64,000 nt of DNA from NCBI GenBank assembly GCA_030141605.1, contig JAQGDQ010000108.1:250001-314000 (forward strand). The letters are read 5' to 3'. The notes under the pieces were generated by a model. That model did not search any database, was not told the DNA's origin, and saw only the letters and a list, made by a program, of their open reading frames with translations. The translations under genes were made by a program, and so were the position numbers. Below, piece after piece: positions 12,500 through 24,257 of the stretch (positions within the stretch are counted from its first letter, which is position 1; each line of letters opens with the position of its first letter). This stretch comes from Tubiluchus corallicola. Taxonomy: Eukaryota > Priapulida > Priapulimorpha > Priapulimorphida > Tubiluchidae.

Positions 12500-12690
12500 T
12501 AGGAAAGCTTGGTACAAGTAAGTTTGGTACAGACATGTTTCGAACAATAAAAAAATGGTACTGGCAAATTTTGTACTAGGAAAGTTTGGTACTGTAAAAT
12601 TTGGTTCTGTTAGAAAAAGAGAGCATTTCTGTATCGCAGCATAAAATAATTGTTTCAACTGGAAAATAAGAAGTACCAAACTTACCACGC
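12500..12690. repeat. Small inverted element of iterated AAGTTTGGTAC words
   Basis: The word AAGTTTGGTAC or close variants recurs at least four times between 12505 and 12610, and its reverse complement GTACCAAACTTACC stands at 12674-12687. This gives a stem of roughly 15 bp around an AT-rich loop. It resembles the larger word-armed elements at 38-45 kb in design, not in sequence. Confidence 0.5.
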
Positions 12691-12699
12691 GCCGTACAT

Positions 12700-15275
12700 G
12701 TATCTGAAACAATTGTTTAGCCAGCGTTATAGGAAAACAAGGCGATTTAAAAAATCATTTAAATTCGCGGATGTCTTTTCGACTTTGTGAATATCTGCTC
12801 AAGAATTGAATTTTTTTTGTTCCACGAGAGTCGAGAGTTTACGCAGGTGAGACGGTGGCCAATATTACGAAGACCCCTTGCTTTAATAGGATATACCTCT
12901 ACAATCACCGAGTTCTCAGTTCTATCGCTAATACAGGAGTTGCAAAAGTCCCTAGTAATTTTTGAAATTTACTAAAATTATAAGCGAAGCCAAATATAAC
13001 AATTCAGTTGCTGGGAGAACTTATGTCTGCGAATCGTGAGTACATTGCTAGCATCAAACTTGGCTTCGTAAATTTACTGCAGCGATATTACGCATATATA
13101 CCAAACTCGCTTTTTTCTATTATAGCAATTTTTGCACCGTTGCTCTTTGCTTATTTGAAAATTAAGTTGGTGAATGTCTTCTGAAACACCTTCGTCTGTA
13201 GGAGTGACAATCACCATACATGATACATAACGCTCAAATTTTGTAAGGGCTCGTTGGCAGTTCCGGTGATGGCTACACAAACAAACGATTTGGAAACTTT
13301 TAACTTGGCAGATGTATAAGTTTTATGCAAGGTGATACGCATGTGTCACGCTGACTCACGATTACCTGTCAAAATCATATTAGCCGGGTAATAAAACCGA
13401 AATCAGATAAGATTCTTAACTTCTTCCTTGTTTGATGGATGACACTCATTTATAGCGGTTTAGAATTTTGAATACTAATCTAACAGGCAAAATTCGTAAA
13501 TTTTATACGATTGGATTAAGCAGGGTGAATACATCTTGTCAAATGTATGGGTTAACTTACTCCTGATTTATAAATCTTCCATTCAGTAAATTTAAAGGCT
13601 ATACTGAGATTCTCGGTCGATGCAAATATGCGACCATGTTTATTTGAAAGGCGTTTTGACAAACAACACGTTCTCTAACTCACCATACGAATCGAGTATA
13701 TAGGGTCGTCATGCATATGGTTGGCCGTAATGTGATTCAGTGAAAATTGGATTAACAGAAAATGTAAGAGTTGGCGCTTTTGAATCGAATTGGTAACCCA
13801 TTCTAAAGAAGCATGGAGGAAAAAAAGTTTTTGCAATTAAACTCAAAGCAACAGGAAATTTTCAGTTTACTATGCTTCGTTGTCACTTACTTGTATAAAG
13901 AAGAAGTATAAATAAAATTCAACCTAACTAATAGATGACAGCACTTTTAGTACTTGAAGAATATATTAACCTATTTAAAAGTTTTTAAAACGTACAATTT
14001 ATGCTAGATACGTCAATAATAAAGCACGTGATTGATTATAGCACAACTTGTATAGAAAGTGAATATTTCTTTATATGCGGTTATAAAAAGTTGCTCCAGG
14101 AATGGCCATAGTTTTACGTAAACAAGAATATCATTCCTGCAAATATTTGATCATTTAAATAGTGCTTAACTTTCTAATTGTCAGTTTCCTATAACGAAAA
14201 CATCTCTATGCGAACAGAAATGTGGATAAAAAAATAAAACTAACAACTTTTTAATGACGAAAAAACTATGACCTAGAAAATATTTACTTCCAATAAAAGA
14301 CTACCACTTAAATGAATGTGTTCTCTCACGCCAGTAGCTTAACTGGTCAATAACAAGGAAAAAGAAAAAAGTCACATTCAAAGGCGGTTTTGGCAAATAT
14401 TGATCCACCACCTTGTTTGGCAAGGTTTAACTAAAATTCATTCTTTCAGTCGTTTGCTACTGATCTGCTATCCGTGACTGCTCTGTACATCAGAGCGATG
14501 ATCTAGTGACTGCGAGTCCTAAACTGACTATCAACACACAGTTTTGTTTTCTTCTTATACATGACAGTTGACAGGTATATCTACACCTCAAGGATGCAAA
14601 ATAAATACAGCCCATGTCAAAGTATTACTAAGAAATGTATCCATTCTGGCAGGAGAAGCGTGAATAATATGATGCTGCTATATAATTGCAGAAACCGTTA
14701 AATTTAAACAATAACCTGACCTCTAATCTTATTATACGAGTAAGAGCCTATGACTTTGTCATCACATTCTGCAGCTTTGCCGCGAAATTCTCTTTATCTT
14801 TTTTAAACAAGAAGAAAGACGAAGACGACAAGAAGAAGAGACAGGACAAAAAACGAGAAAGGAAATATCAACGCCTCTGACGTCCCTACACATGCAGACA
14901 ACGTCGTGTTTCTAGACAGCATTGCATACATGCACACACGCAGTTCAAACTTAACAGTTACTTATATTTTCTTTCGCATAACCGATATAGGATCGACAAC
15001 TGTTCCAGGTATTTATTTCACCTTTTCTCAAACAGAGACGGTATTATTCTGTAACATGTATAAATGCACACCCAACTCTGGGCTATCTTGCAATTTTACA
15101 CCCGAGGTAATTACACAGAACCGAAATGATTAGTAGCAACTCTATGGCCCCGTTGGACGTCCAAATTATGGACTATCGCCTTACTCCTCGGCGGGCCAAA
15201 CTTTGACACGCTGCCTTACAATGAAGCTACACATTTGTTAAATTAATTTGAGAACATGATTTCTCAACGGAAACC
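12700..15275. other. Intergenic, no gene seen
   Basis: No supported exon. The minus-strand open frame at 13074-13280 is cysteine-rich but matches no family I know. Lys/Asp-rich frames near 14800-14880 come from an AAG/GAC-rich stretch. Confidence 0.45.
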
Positions 15276-15344
15276 GGTAATAGGTAGCAGAGATTACAGG
15301 TAATAGGTAGCCGAGATTACAAAAAATAGGTAACCAGCGTGAAA
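15276..15344. repeat. 23-bp tandem repeat, three copies
   Basis: GGTAATAGGTAGCMGAGATTACA is present at 15276-15298 and 15299-15321 with one difference. A decayed third copy follows to 15344. Confidence 0.85.
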
Positions 15345-15637
15345 TAATTTGCCTTTGCAGATTTTAATTCGTTTATACGCACAAGAAAACTATTTATTGG
15401 TATTTAACTGCGTTTTAACGAGCTTTTCATGAGTTTCCGTATGCTTACTTCCAAAAAACTTATTGATTTAATTAAAATTTTGCTCATCACCACCACGTAG
15501 GTTGCGGTAAAAAACAATGGGGCTATTTAACAGCAAAATCTCATTTGTAATATATCCATTTTCGCTTTTTTGTCTAACATCGCCTCCATTGGTCAAGCAA
15601 AGTTTGCAGCATTTAACATTGTCTTGTCTCGCTGTTC

Positions 15638-16127
15638 TCTTCCATGTCAAATGTGATGTATATTGGTCAGGTTTATGTTAGGTAAGTGGACGATGGTTAT
15701 AAGAAACACAGAAAAAATGTGTGTGTTAATGTGCTCCAGACTGATACAACAGGAAATCACATAGATTCCAATTTCCAATAATTATTTCCAAATTCGTTAT
15801 AGATTTCAGCTGTGCGCAGGTCCAGAATAGTTTCCGCACGCACTCTTTTGGATTTCTGATTAAAATTAGACGTACAGAGAAAACGTTATGTGCAGACATA
15901 GCAAAAGTGGTTAATATAGCAATACATTTCGTTGTGAAATCTGTCCAGATCAGTGTCGCGTCACCTCTGTTTTTAGTGATCTTGAACGGTTGTCCTCGAA
16001 TTTTGTCGCCCAAAGGCAATTGATACCTTCATGGACTCCGGCTTTGTGGAACGTTTTTATTGCATGTTTCTTAGAACCACCGCCCGCTTGTCTGACCTTA
16101 GCTACTATGTCACATTTGACATGAAAG
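15638..16127. repeat. Inverted repeat pair around a 490-bp segment
   Basis: TCTTCCATGTCAAATGTGA near 15638 and its near-perfect reverse complement TCACATTTGACATGAAAGA near 16107 (18 of 19). The interior has open frames on the minus strand without known domains. It could be a small DNA-transposon remnant, but no target duplication was identified. Confidence 0.4.
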
Positions 16128-19100
16128 ACAAATGGGACAGAAAACATTGTAAGGCTGTACTCCTCTTGAAAAATGAAGGCTTGGACAACAAAACTAATTA
16201 AAAAGGGCGTAAAATGAACTAAAATTTTGTATAATGGCAACTTAATTCAACAACTTTTATGCAAACTATTTTTGAGATTGAATCTATTTTTCAGGTTTAC
16301 TAATGCAAACGAACGAAAATGGAATATTTTATTACTAGATCTGACATATGTCTTTTTGAACGGTTTTTTTTCTTTGTCATTAAATTTAATTTTGCATTGT
16401 TTTGCCTTACTAATAATCTAGTTACGTATTAAAATTGTGTTTGTGTTTCCTTTGCAGACATAATAATGATGATTGTTATGGATAACCAGAATGCTTTGCC
16501 TTCATAAATCTTCAGCCATTTTCATTAACAAAATATGTTCAACGGTTTGTCGAAAGACAGTAATGTTTTACGAAAATTTTTCAGTCTTATTTGTTTCTGT
16601 TTCACGTCGAATTAATAATGTTGGGCAAGTATCTGACAGCATTAATTAAAGATTTGTGTCTTTTAACACTTTTCCAAGATTCAGCCACACAGTATATAGT
16701 AGGCAGAACAAGTGGCTCTAGAATTTTCTTTTCCTTGTCCGTAGCGTGTGGTCTGCATTACAACTGGAATTTACCGGTTGTTCATCTGCCAAATCCTCCT
16801 CTATTGCTCATTACACGCACTTTGTATCTCAAGAGTGCTTCATGATATACTGCCACTTGTGACCACAATACCAGTTGGTCGTTGCTATGTAAACTCGCTG
16901 CGTTTTCAGTGGCTATCAAAAAACTAACGTGAGTAGAAAAAATATTAACCCTGAAAAACAATGAAAGCGTGGCAGTAACGTCAATTATAAAAGGGCTTTT
17001 CGTACATATCGGAAATGAAAAAGAGGAAAAGCAAAAAGTAGAAAAAAGAGAAGTAATAAAAGGCATAACGAACGTTTCGAACTACAGCTGTGGGTTTTGT
17101 TCTTCAAGGGAACATAAAAAGACATAAAAACAGAAAGAAAATCACGAAAAAATACTCAACTAATTTTTGAGCGATTCAAGGTAAGTGCAGTCACAAATAC
17201 ATAGAGCTATTAGGAATTAAATATGCTCAGTTGAATATTTAAGGAGACATCAAACAGAGTTCAGCTTTGGTAGGTTTTCTTTTTTCTTCTTCGTCTTTTT
17301 ATATGAAACGTTGTACCCTTTCTTTCTTTTTCCTTGTTTTTATTTGCGGGATAATTTTTTATTTTACCCAGACAGGGAAAAGTGGGTAAAATGATGATGA
17401 TCATGATTAATGTTTTATTATATATATGAAAATTATAACCAAAAAATACAATTGCCGTGTGAAACTTAATACACAATATGCCAAATTGTTAATTAACTTA
17501 ACCCGTGGAGCTGATATTTGTCTCAATTATTAGAGAGAAAACGGGCAAAAAAGATGATGTTGGTTTGAAACAGAGCCTTTTTCATGCCAATGACACCAAG
17601 ATTGTTTTTGAGACACATAATTATGCTGATCTAGTATATATGCTATGCCGGCTCACCCGTTTACGTGATATTGTTACATTACTTGCACCAGAATAATTCA
17701 AACTGCAGTTATAAGTGAATGTTGCAAATAATTCAGAGATGAGGATGCTGCGACAATAATTAACTAATCTTAATTTCAAGATAAAAAATAAAATATTATC
17801 AGTAGCTGTGTGGTTGGTCAAGTTAGGACTTTGTACTTCTAGCCGTAAGGCCCCTGATTAATATATAGTCATACTTTCGACCTTTTTCGCCTAAGTGTAC
17901 ATTTTAAAAATCTAAAAATAACTTCGGGTACACTGAAACTTTTCCACCACTAAACAGTCATCTCGGATACATAATTAAATTATCAGTTTCCATCAAATAT
18001 ATTTAAGGGACTACCAGCAGAATTATAGCAGCACAATGACAATAATGAAGTTAACAACAATCGTTATAAACAACTAGAGTTTAGAATTAAACGCCATTTT
18101 AACAAGTGTGAGAAAGTTTTGAAGTGCAGAATTAACAATGTAAAGGAATTCACTGATTTGGCTAAAGATTTCTACTCATTTCCTGCCCTAAGTTTAAAAC
18201 CGAGTGCACTTGAATAAAAGCTCCCTATTATCTACTATCACTTCTCTCTAAGACGAACTTAATCTTGGTCTAATTTGGAAATTTGTCTCCTTACGATTTT
18301 CTTAGCAGCATGGGAAAGTTGGTATGTTGAAGTTTCCAAAGCTTATTAATCTTAAAAACTTCCTGTTCTAACAGAGAAATGCTTGACAAGCACTCTTAAT
18401 GAAGTTCAGTTTGAAAGGTAAGGGAATACTGGCTGTATACAGAGTGAGCTTAATTTCACAGAAACACCTTTCTTTATGGGAAGCAACAATAATTCAGGCC
18501 TTTTCGACTTCTTACTTTTAAAAACACCTCCAAGATACCGCCTGGCAAATGTTCGAACTACATCTGAATGAAATTAAACTTCTATATTGTACATATCAGT
18601 TTGCTGACTGTAATAGACTACTTCATATTGGAATTTTTTCACCTATTGATTGTTAATTACGTGTTTTCATAAAGTAACGTGTGTTTAGTTGTTTTTTTAT
18701 ATTTAACACTGGAAGCACGACAGAGATAAATCAAGTGAACTAAACCAATGTCTCTTGCTTTTATTTAGTATTTATTCATTTTAAGCCATTCATAAAAAGA
18801 ATTATTTTATAAAAGCTGCCGCCAGCAGGCTTGTAACGCTTACGCCTGTTTAATCATAAAATTTACACCCTTTGCTAAAACATATTTACATAATATTACT
18901 AAATGACTAAGATTCACCATAATAATAGCCTGAAAAATACATAAAAAAATAAGTGCAGAGAACATGTTTGCACAATTTTGTCAGAAAGTGTTTTCGGAAG
19001 AGAGCCAGAATTAAATGGAGCGATGAAAATGACAGTTGTTGTTATCATTATTATTATCATTATTATCATTAGCCTATTGTTATAAAACAATAAAACAACT

Positions 19101-19608
19101 GAACGCTTTTGTCGTATGTTAAATTCAATTTAAAATAAGTTATTGACTAGCTTGACATGAGAAAAATCAATAATTCTGTTCCATTAACAAGTGACTTCTA
19201 GTTATAATAAGCAAACATAAGGAAAAACAGAAAATATTTACCTAAATAATAAATCATGGTCTTCAGCGAAATTTCTCCAAAACTAAGCAAAATATTGTGA
19301 AAAAAATTAAATGTTTTGATCATCAAAGCATTCAAAAATTTTCATGGTTTGTGCTAGGAATACAGGCAATGGGAAACTAAAAAGTAAATAGGAAATAGGA
19401 AAAATTAAAAAGTAAAAGAGAAAAATTAAAACAATTAAAGTCAAACTAAACCCTCACTATAATATAAACTTTTACAACTTAAAATCCTACTCTCATTACG
19501 AATATTCAATTTATTTTATTATAAACTTACTGTAAAACTTTTCTTTTGACTTTTTTATTACATTATTGTTAGCAGCATTAAATTTGAAGAACTGTCATTT
19601 TTCGTTGC
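16128..19608. other. Intergenic, no gene seen
   Basis: AT-rich. Contains a short ATT/ATC run at about 19037-19075. No conserved coding signal. Confidence 0.5.
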
Positions 19609-19710
19609 GCGAGACGAATGACGTTATGAGTACAGTCACGAGGTCACCAAATCGGTAAACAAATGTCAGTAACCAAAGACGCTTTCTGTACGTCTAACGT
19701 CATTCTCGCT
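19609..19710. repeat. CpG-containing hairpin, about 25-bp arms
   Basis: The left arm (19609-19635) carries GCGAGA, AATGACGTTA and GTACAG. The right arm (19686-19710) carries their reverse complements in matching order. The arms extend loosely outward (TTCGTTGCGCG and CGCGAAAC). The loop is about 50 nt. It could be a tiny MITE or a structured RNA; nothing decides between them. Confidence 0.55.
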
Positions 19711-21616
19711 CACTCTCGCCAAAAACGCGAAACATGGCTATCTTAACGGAATGGACGCATTCTAAATTCAGAATAAAGGAAGTTATTTAATTGATAAGTC
19801 TCTTTTGTTTAATAATAACTATGAATTCTTTGTGTAATCATAATTGTTGTAAAACTTCAATGTCTGTTGTGGTTATATAGCCTTTAATGAAGCATTTGAA
19901 AATAAAAGAGAAAAAAGTAAAAAATCATGAAGATATTGAGGCAGAATATACTATTACTGTTATTATATAAACAAAAATTTGTAATTACAATTTTACTTTA
20001 ACAGTATTGCTTAAGTGGATACATTTCATTAAGACAAGAAATCACAATGTAGGCCTACTCGGTAAATGAACACTATTATTTCGTGTAGGCCTGCGTAAAA
20101 TTTTAGAGCATACTGGCAGTACTATAATTCGAGACGAATTTTTATCATTCTTGGACAATAATAGTATTCACAACTTTTTCTAAATTTAACTCATAAATAG
20201 ATATGGAAACAACAGGATGTCAGCTCAGAAAATGTGTGAAAAGGTATAAGAAATTTTACAAGAAATTTTTTACCTCTTAACTTATTCAGGAATCTCACGG
20301 CTGTCATTTTACCACACTAAATCATTTAAGTATGTTTGTTTTAATTTTTTTTAATATTCGGAAAATAAACCTGAATCTATTTTACTACTTTTGTTGTATA
20401 CTTTGGCATTTCTAAGTGCGTTTACCTACACTAGTTTTGTTATAAGGTGTTTTTACTAGCTCCCATGCGAGAACTTAGGTAAAAAAATTCTTGCAAAAAA
20501 TGGTGGGCGTACTTAAAAACTACTTTACACTGTTTTTCTTTCTTCAGCTCAAAGTAAATCTGTCACACGGATCTCAATGGTGGCATCTGTTACAGATGCT
20601 TATCTTCAGTGTAAGCTACACCACGTAGAGAGAACCCAGTTTTCTTATTCAAGTTCATTCTTATAGCCATATCTTCCCATCTTAAACCCCTACCGACCAA
20701 GGACAACGGGTAGAGTTTAATAGGTGGAGAGATTTGAAGGATTATCCCACTAATCCGGCGATTTGCGCACTTGGTTGTCCATTTGACATTTTTCGACCGA
20801 TACCTTCAATGTGGGGGGTCCGAAGTGCAGGTATCAATCTAATTTCAGCATTCCTGAGAAACTTATCGTGTCATACATCTAAGTTGAGGGTCTAAGTTAA
20901 GCTAACAGTCATTTTGAATTTATCGTGGGTCAGATTCTACACTCGTTTCATGTCTTAATTTCGTGAAAAACTAAAGCCATGTCGTCTACGTATTGAAATT
21001 AACGACAATAAAATAACAATGACTAGAAATAAACAACTGAAAATTTTATTTTAATTTGATGATTGAAGCGGCATGTGTGTTGAGCACGCCGGGTACAAAT
21101 TTCAGTCAACCAAGAAAGAAGTCCTGATACTTTCCACCAGGTTTACATGTCATCCAGAGATTTCGCCAACTACTCTGACATTAGAAGGATTAAGTTTGTG
21201 AGAAAAAAGAAGTTATAGTTTCGGTGTTAACAGTAATAACAGTATAAGTCAATTTTATAAGTTCTAATTTCGATGTCGCACATGACAGGTTATTGATATA
21301 CATGATAGTCATGTGGACAATGGAGGGGGAGGGGGAGGGTAAATAATATAAGAGTGGCAATAATTCTAATCTAACCCGTTCTTATTTTCATACCATTTTG
21401 TTGTATTAATGTGCAATTGACGACGTTTCAACTGACGATGCGAATGCAATTAGAGCAGGTTGCAATTATTGTGCGTGCAAAAAAGTGCACAGAAGTGTAC
21501 AGAGAACGGTACGGAACGTACGGCTGCGGTAAACTTTTTGACTGATAGTCGCAAATTAAGATCTATAAGAATAATTTAAATACGTGTTCATTTATCATGT
21601 ACAAAATGTTGTATTT
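19711..21616. other. Intergenic, no gene seen
   Basis: Mostly AT-rich. The block at about 20550-21130 is higher in complexity and GC than its neighbours and has a GCATCTG-TTA-CAGATGC palindrome near 20584. It looks like part of an interspersed element, but I cannot assign a family. Confidence 0.4.
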
Positions 21617-21730
21617 ATGAATGACTCAGATGCGGAATTAGGAATAAAGTACGGTTGCACTCTATGCCATAACTTTAATTTAAAAAGAAACGCTAAAAAG
21701 CATTTTAAGAGTATACACGCAATTGTTTGA
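21617..21730 (+). pseudogene. Isolated C2H2 zinc-finger-like mini-ORF
   Basis: A 37-codon open frame containing one finger: YGCTLCHNFNLKRNAKKH followed by FKSIH, that is C-x2-C-x12-H-x4-H. The usual linker (TGEKP) and the hydrophobic Phe/Leu spacing are only partly kept. A TGA ends it eight codons past the finger's first histidine. A second open frame (21723-22052) overlaps it in another frame without a recognisable domain. It may be an exon of an unseen gene, or a decayed transposase or zinc-finger gene; I favour a remnant. Confidence 0.35.
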
Positions 21731-24218
21731 AATATTGTATGATGCAACAAAATGTACAGATTTATTCATTTTATATTTTCAATTACTAAGAAAAGTTAGT
21801 GTTTATCACAGGAGGGAAAGAGAAGCAGACAATATCGCCTGTTACTCCCAACCCATAAATAAAGCTAGTTTACAGATGTACTTGAAGATTGCAGATATTA
21901 TTCCATGGTATTGCCAGAATTTTGCTGCCTTTTCTGTTTTTAAACAGTGCATGCAATTAAAATCTAAGAATTTACGTGTAAGCCCAGATACACAAACAAA
22001 TAGAAGGTATTATTTAATCCTAGTTATAATGTATGAAAAACTAAATACATAAATGTAATTTTTCTACAACTAGCTGCACATACTACAACGTTTTATAGAT
22101 TCGTCTTGGTCTCATATATGCCTAGGGTTTTTTTCCCTATGATGTACACTAAAGGCGTTAAAATCCACGGATAAGGACGTATAACACATCAAAAATACAA
22201 AACTCTCTTTGTTGGACTGGTCCTCAATTTGACAAAAAGTACCTATAATCAGTTAGGAATATAGCAGCGCCCCTCTGAGCTAAATGAATTACGGCGCATG
22301 AGTTAGTTCATGAGATTGCAAAGCTGAATAGAGACGGTAAAGGTCAAATAGTTTAGTTTTTATCTAAAAAAATTCACATATACCTGTGTTTAACGGCATA
22401 CACGCTGAGAACCCAGAAAACTGATCAAGCCTTAGACTAAAGATGGTGTAATAACCGCAGTTCTATACCAGAGCAAATTAACAAATTTGAGCACATGAGT
22501 CTAAAGGCGATAGTGGTAACCTGTTAAGACTTTTCAGTAATTATTACTTTTGTTTCGTGTTTCTGTGTTTCTGTGCTTGACCAATGCTGCAATTGTTTAA
22601 AGCAAAAACACCCCGAGTTTATGAAAAGGCCTAATAAAAATGGTCCTGCATTACTTGAAAATCTATGAAATAGTTATGTGTAGGGTAAGACTGATAGTAT
22701 GAGGCTTAGTAATTACACTTCAGTAGAGTTTATTCGACAGCCGAAAAGCTCCAAATAACGCGGAACTACTTCAATGTTACAAGCTTTGCACGTTGTAACC
22801 ATCCGCTTGCAGTTTTACTATAAACAGGATTGGCGATCATTAAATTTTTGTCAAAATTTTAATTTTCAGATATTATATTATAATTGGATCTGTACAATAA
22901 TTACAGTATACAATATCGAGAAACATACGACTGTCGTTTTCTGTTTACATGGTTTCTCTGGTAGCGGCAGCACTGTTCAGTATGTTATGCAGGCTCCTTG
23001 AATACGCAGAGCATTCTACTGAGGTCTAGAACACGCATGCATGCAGACTGCAGGCCGCATACTGACTGCACTGCATATGAAATTCTTATTTTTAGGTGAG
23101 AGAATTACAGTAAATCATTAGGTAACAAGCATAATTGTAATTCTTTATGTAATCATTGGGTTAAGTTTGGTTGTGCAGATGTTGTTTTGCTTAAATTTAA
23201 TCAGTTTTGGTAAGCCAACATAGGAAAAAACAACCGAGTGAAACTACAAAACTGATCGTCATCATAGAAATAATAACCTATTGGTTCACATAAAACTATA
23301 AGGGGTGTCTTTAACGCATATTTCGTTCAAGAGAATTTTATGTATAAAGTCTGTTCGTATAAACTTGCAGCTACAGATTCAGATTTCAGGTTTAAGAGTT
23401 TCAAACGCCTTACTGCCTCGTTGTTTACTGAAAAACAGTTTTCTAGTGTATGAAGACGCTACCTTCAGCTGTTAACTGATACGTGTTTGCTGGATCCTCT
23501 TTCAAAACGTTGGAGATGCAGATCTTAGTGGAGCTTTTCAACACAGCACGCAGGCCATTTACAAGCATCATAATGGTTTAAAAGGTTTGGTTTACAACAG
23601 TCAAAATACCGGGTTTTACTTTACAAAAAGCGGTTAGTTATTCGTTAGTCTTTCGCCTAGCCTACTTTTCATACCAAAATTGACCTGTTTTTAGTTACGC
23701 AAAGCATGTATTATTTAACACTCAGATGTTCTACTCAACTTTATACATTTCACTGCTAAAGACGCCACATAGATTTCATACAGAATCAAGTCCTGCTTTG
23801 GACCCCTGGTTTGGCCTTATAATTAACATCTAGAACCGACTCGTCAATTTTTCAGTTTCTAGACACTGGATTATTATTATTAAAGTTTTAGGCAGCTCTT
23901 ACTCGGTCTTACATACCGACTATTACGTTAATAAAAGAAAATTACTTTCTGTAAATAAGAAGCCTATACGCCATGTTTTGATTTTGAATCCGCCATTATA
24001 GCATGGATATGCCATATCATTGAAGTAACTCTATACGCTAGCATTATAATCTAAACCCACACGTACGCATTAACTCATAACTCGACTGATTTTAATGCAA
24101 TTTTCTCTGCAATTACGGAAGCTGCCTTTGCAAAAAAGTGGGAAATTACCTCGGTAAAGATGCTTATTGCCTATACTTAAAGATAATACCTTAATATGCG
24201 AAATAACACACCTTTTTT
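21731..24218. other. Intergenic, no gene seen
   Basis: No supported feature. The open frame at 21723-22052 lacks an ATG at its start and shows no known domain. Confidence 0.45.
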
Positions 24219-24257
24219 GATCACGTGATCGCGTCCACGCAGCATGGTCACGTGACC
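24219..24257. promoter_or_regulatory. Two perfect 12-bp E-box palindromes (CACGTG), 27 bp apart
   Basis: GATCACGTGATC (24219-24230) and GGTCACGTGACC (24246-24257) are both perfect palindromes around CACGTG. The second contains GTCACGTGAC, the CLEAR/USF-type core bound by MiT/TFE and USF bHLH-ZIP factors. The centre spacing is 27 bp. No adjacent gene is seen. Confidence 0.5.

Noticed and set aside
15276-15344. CRISPR-like array
   Set aside because: Repeats are head to tail with no spacers, and the DNA is animal.
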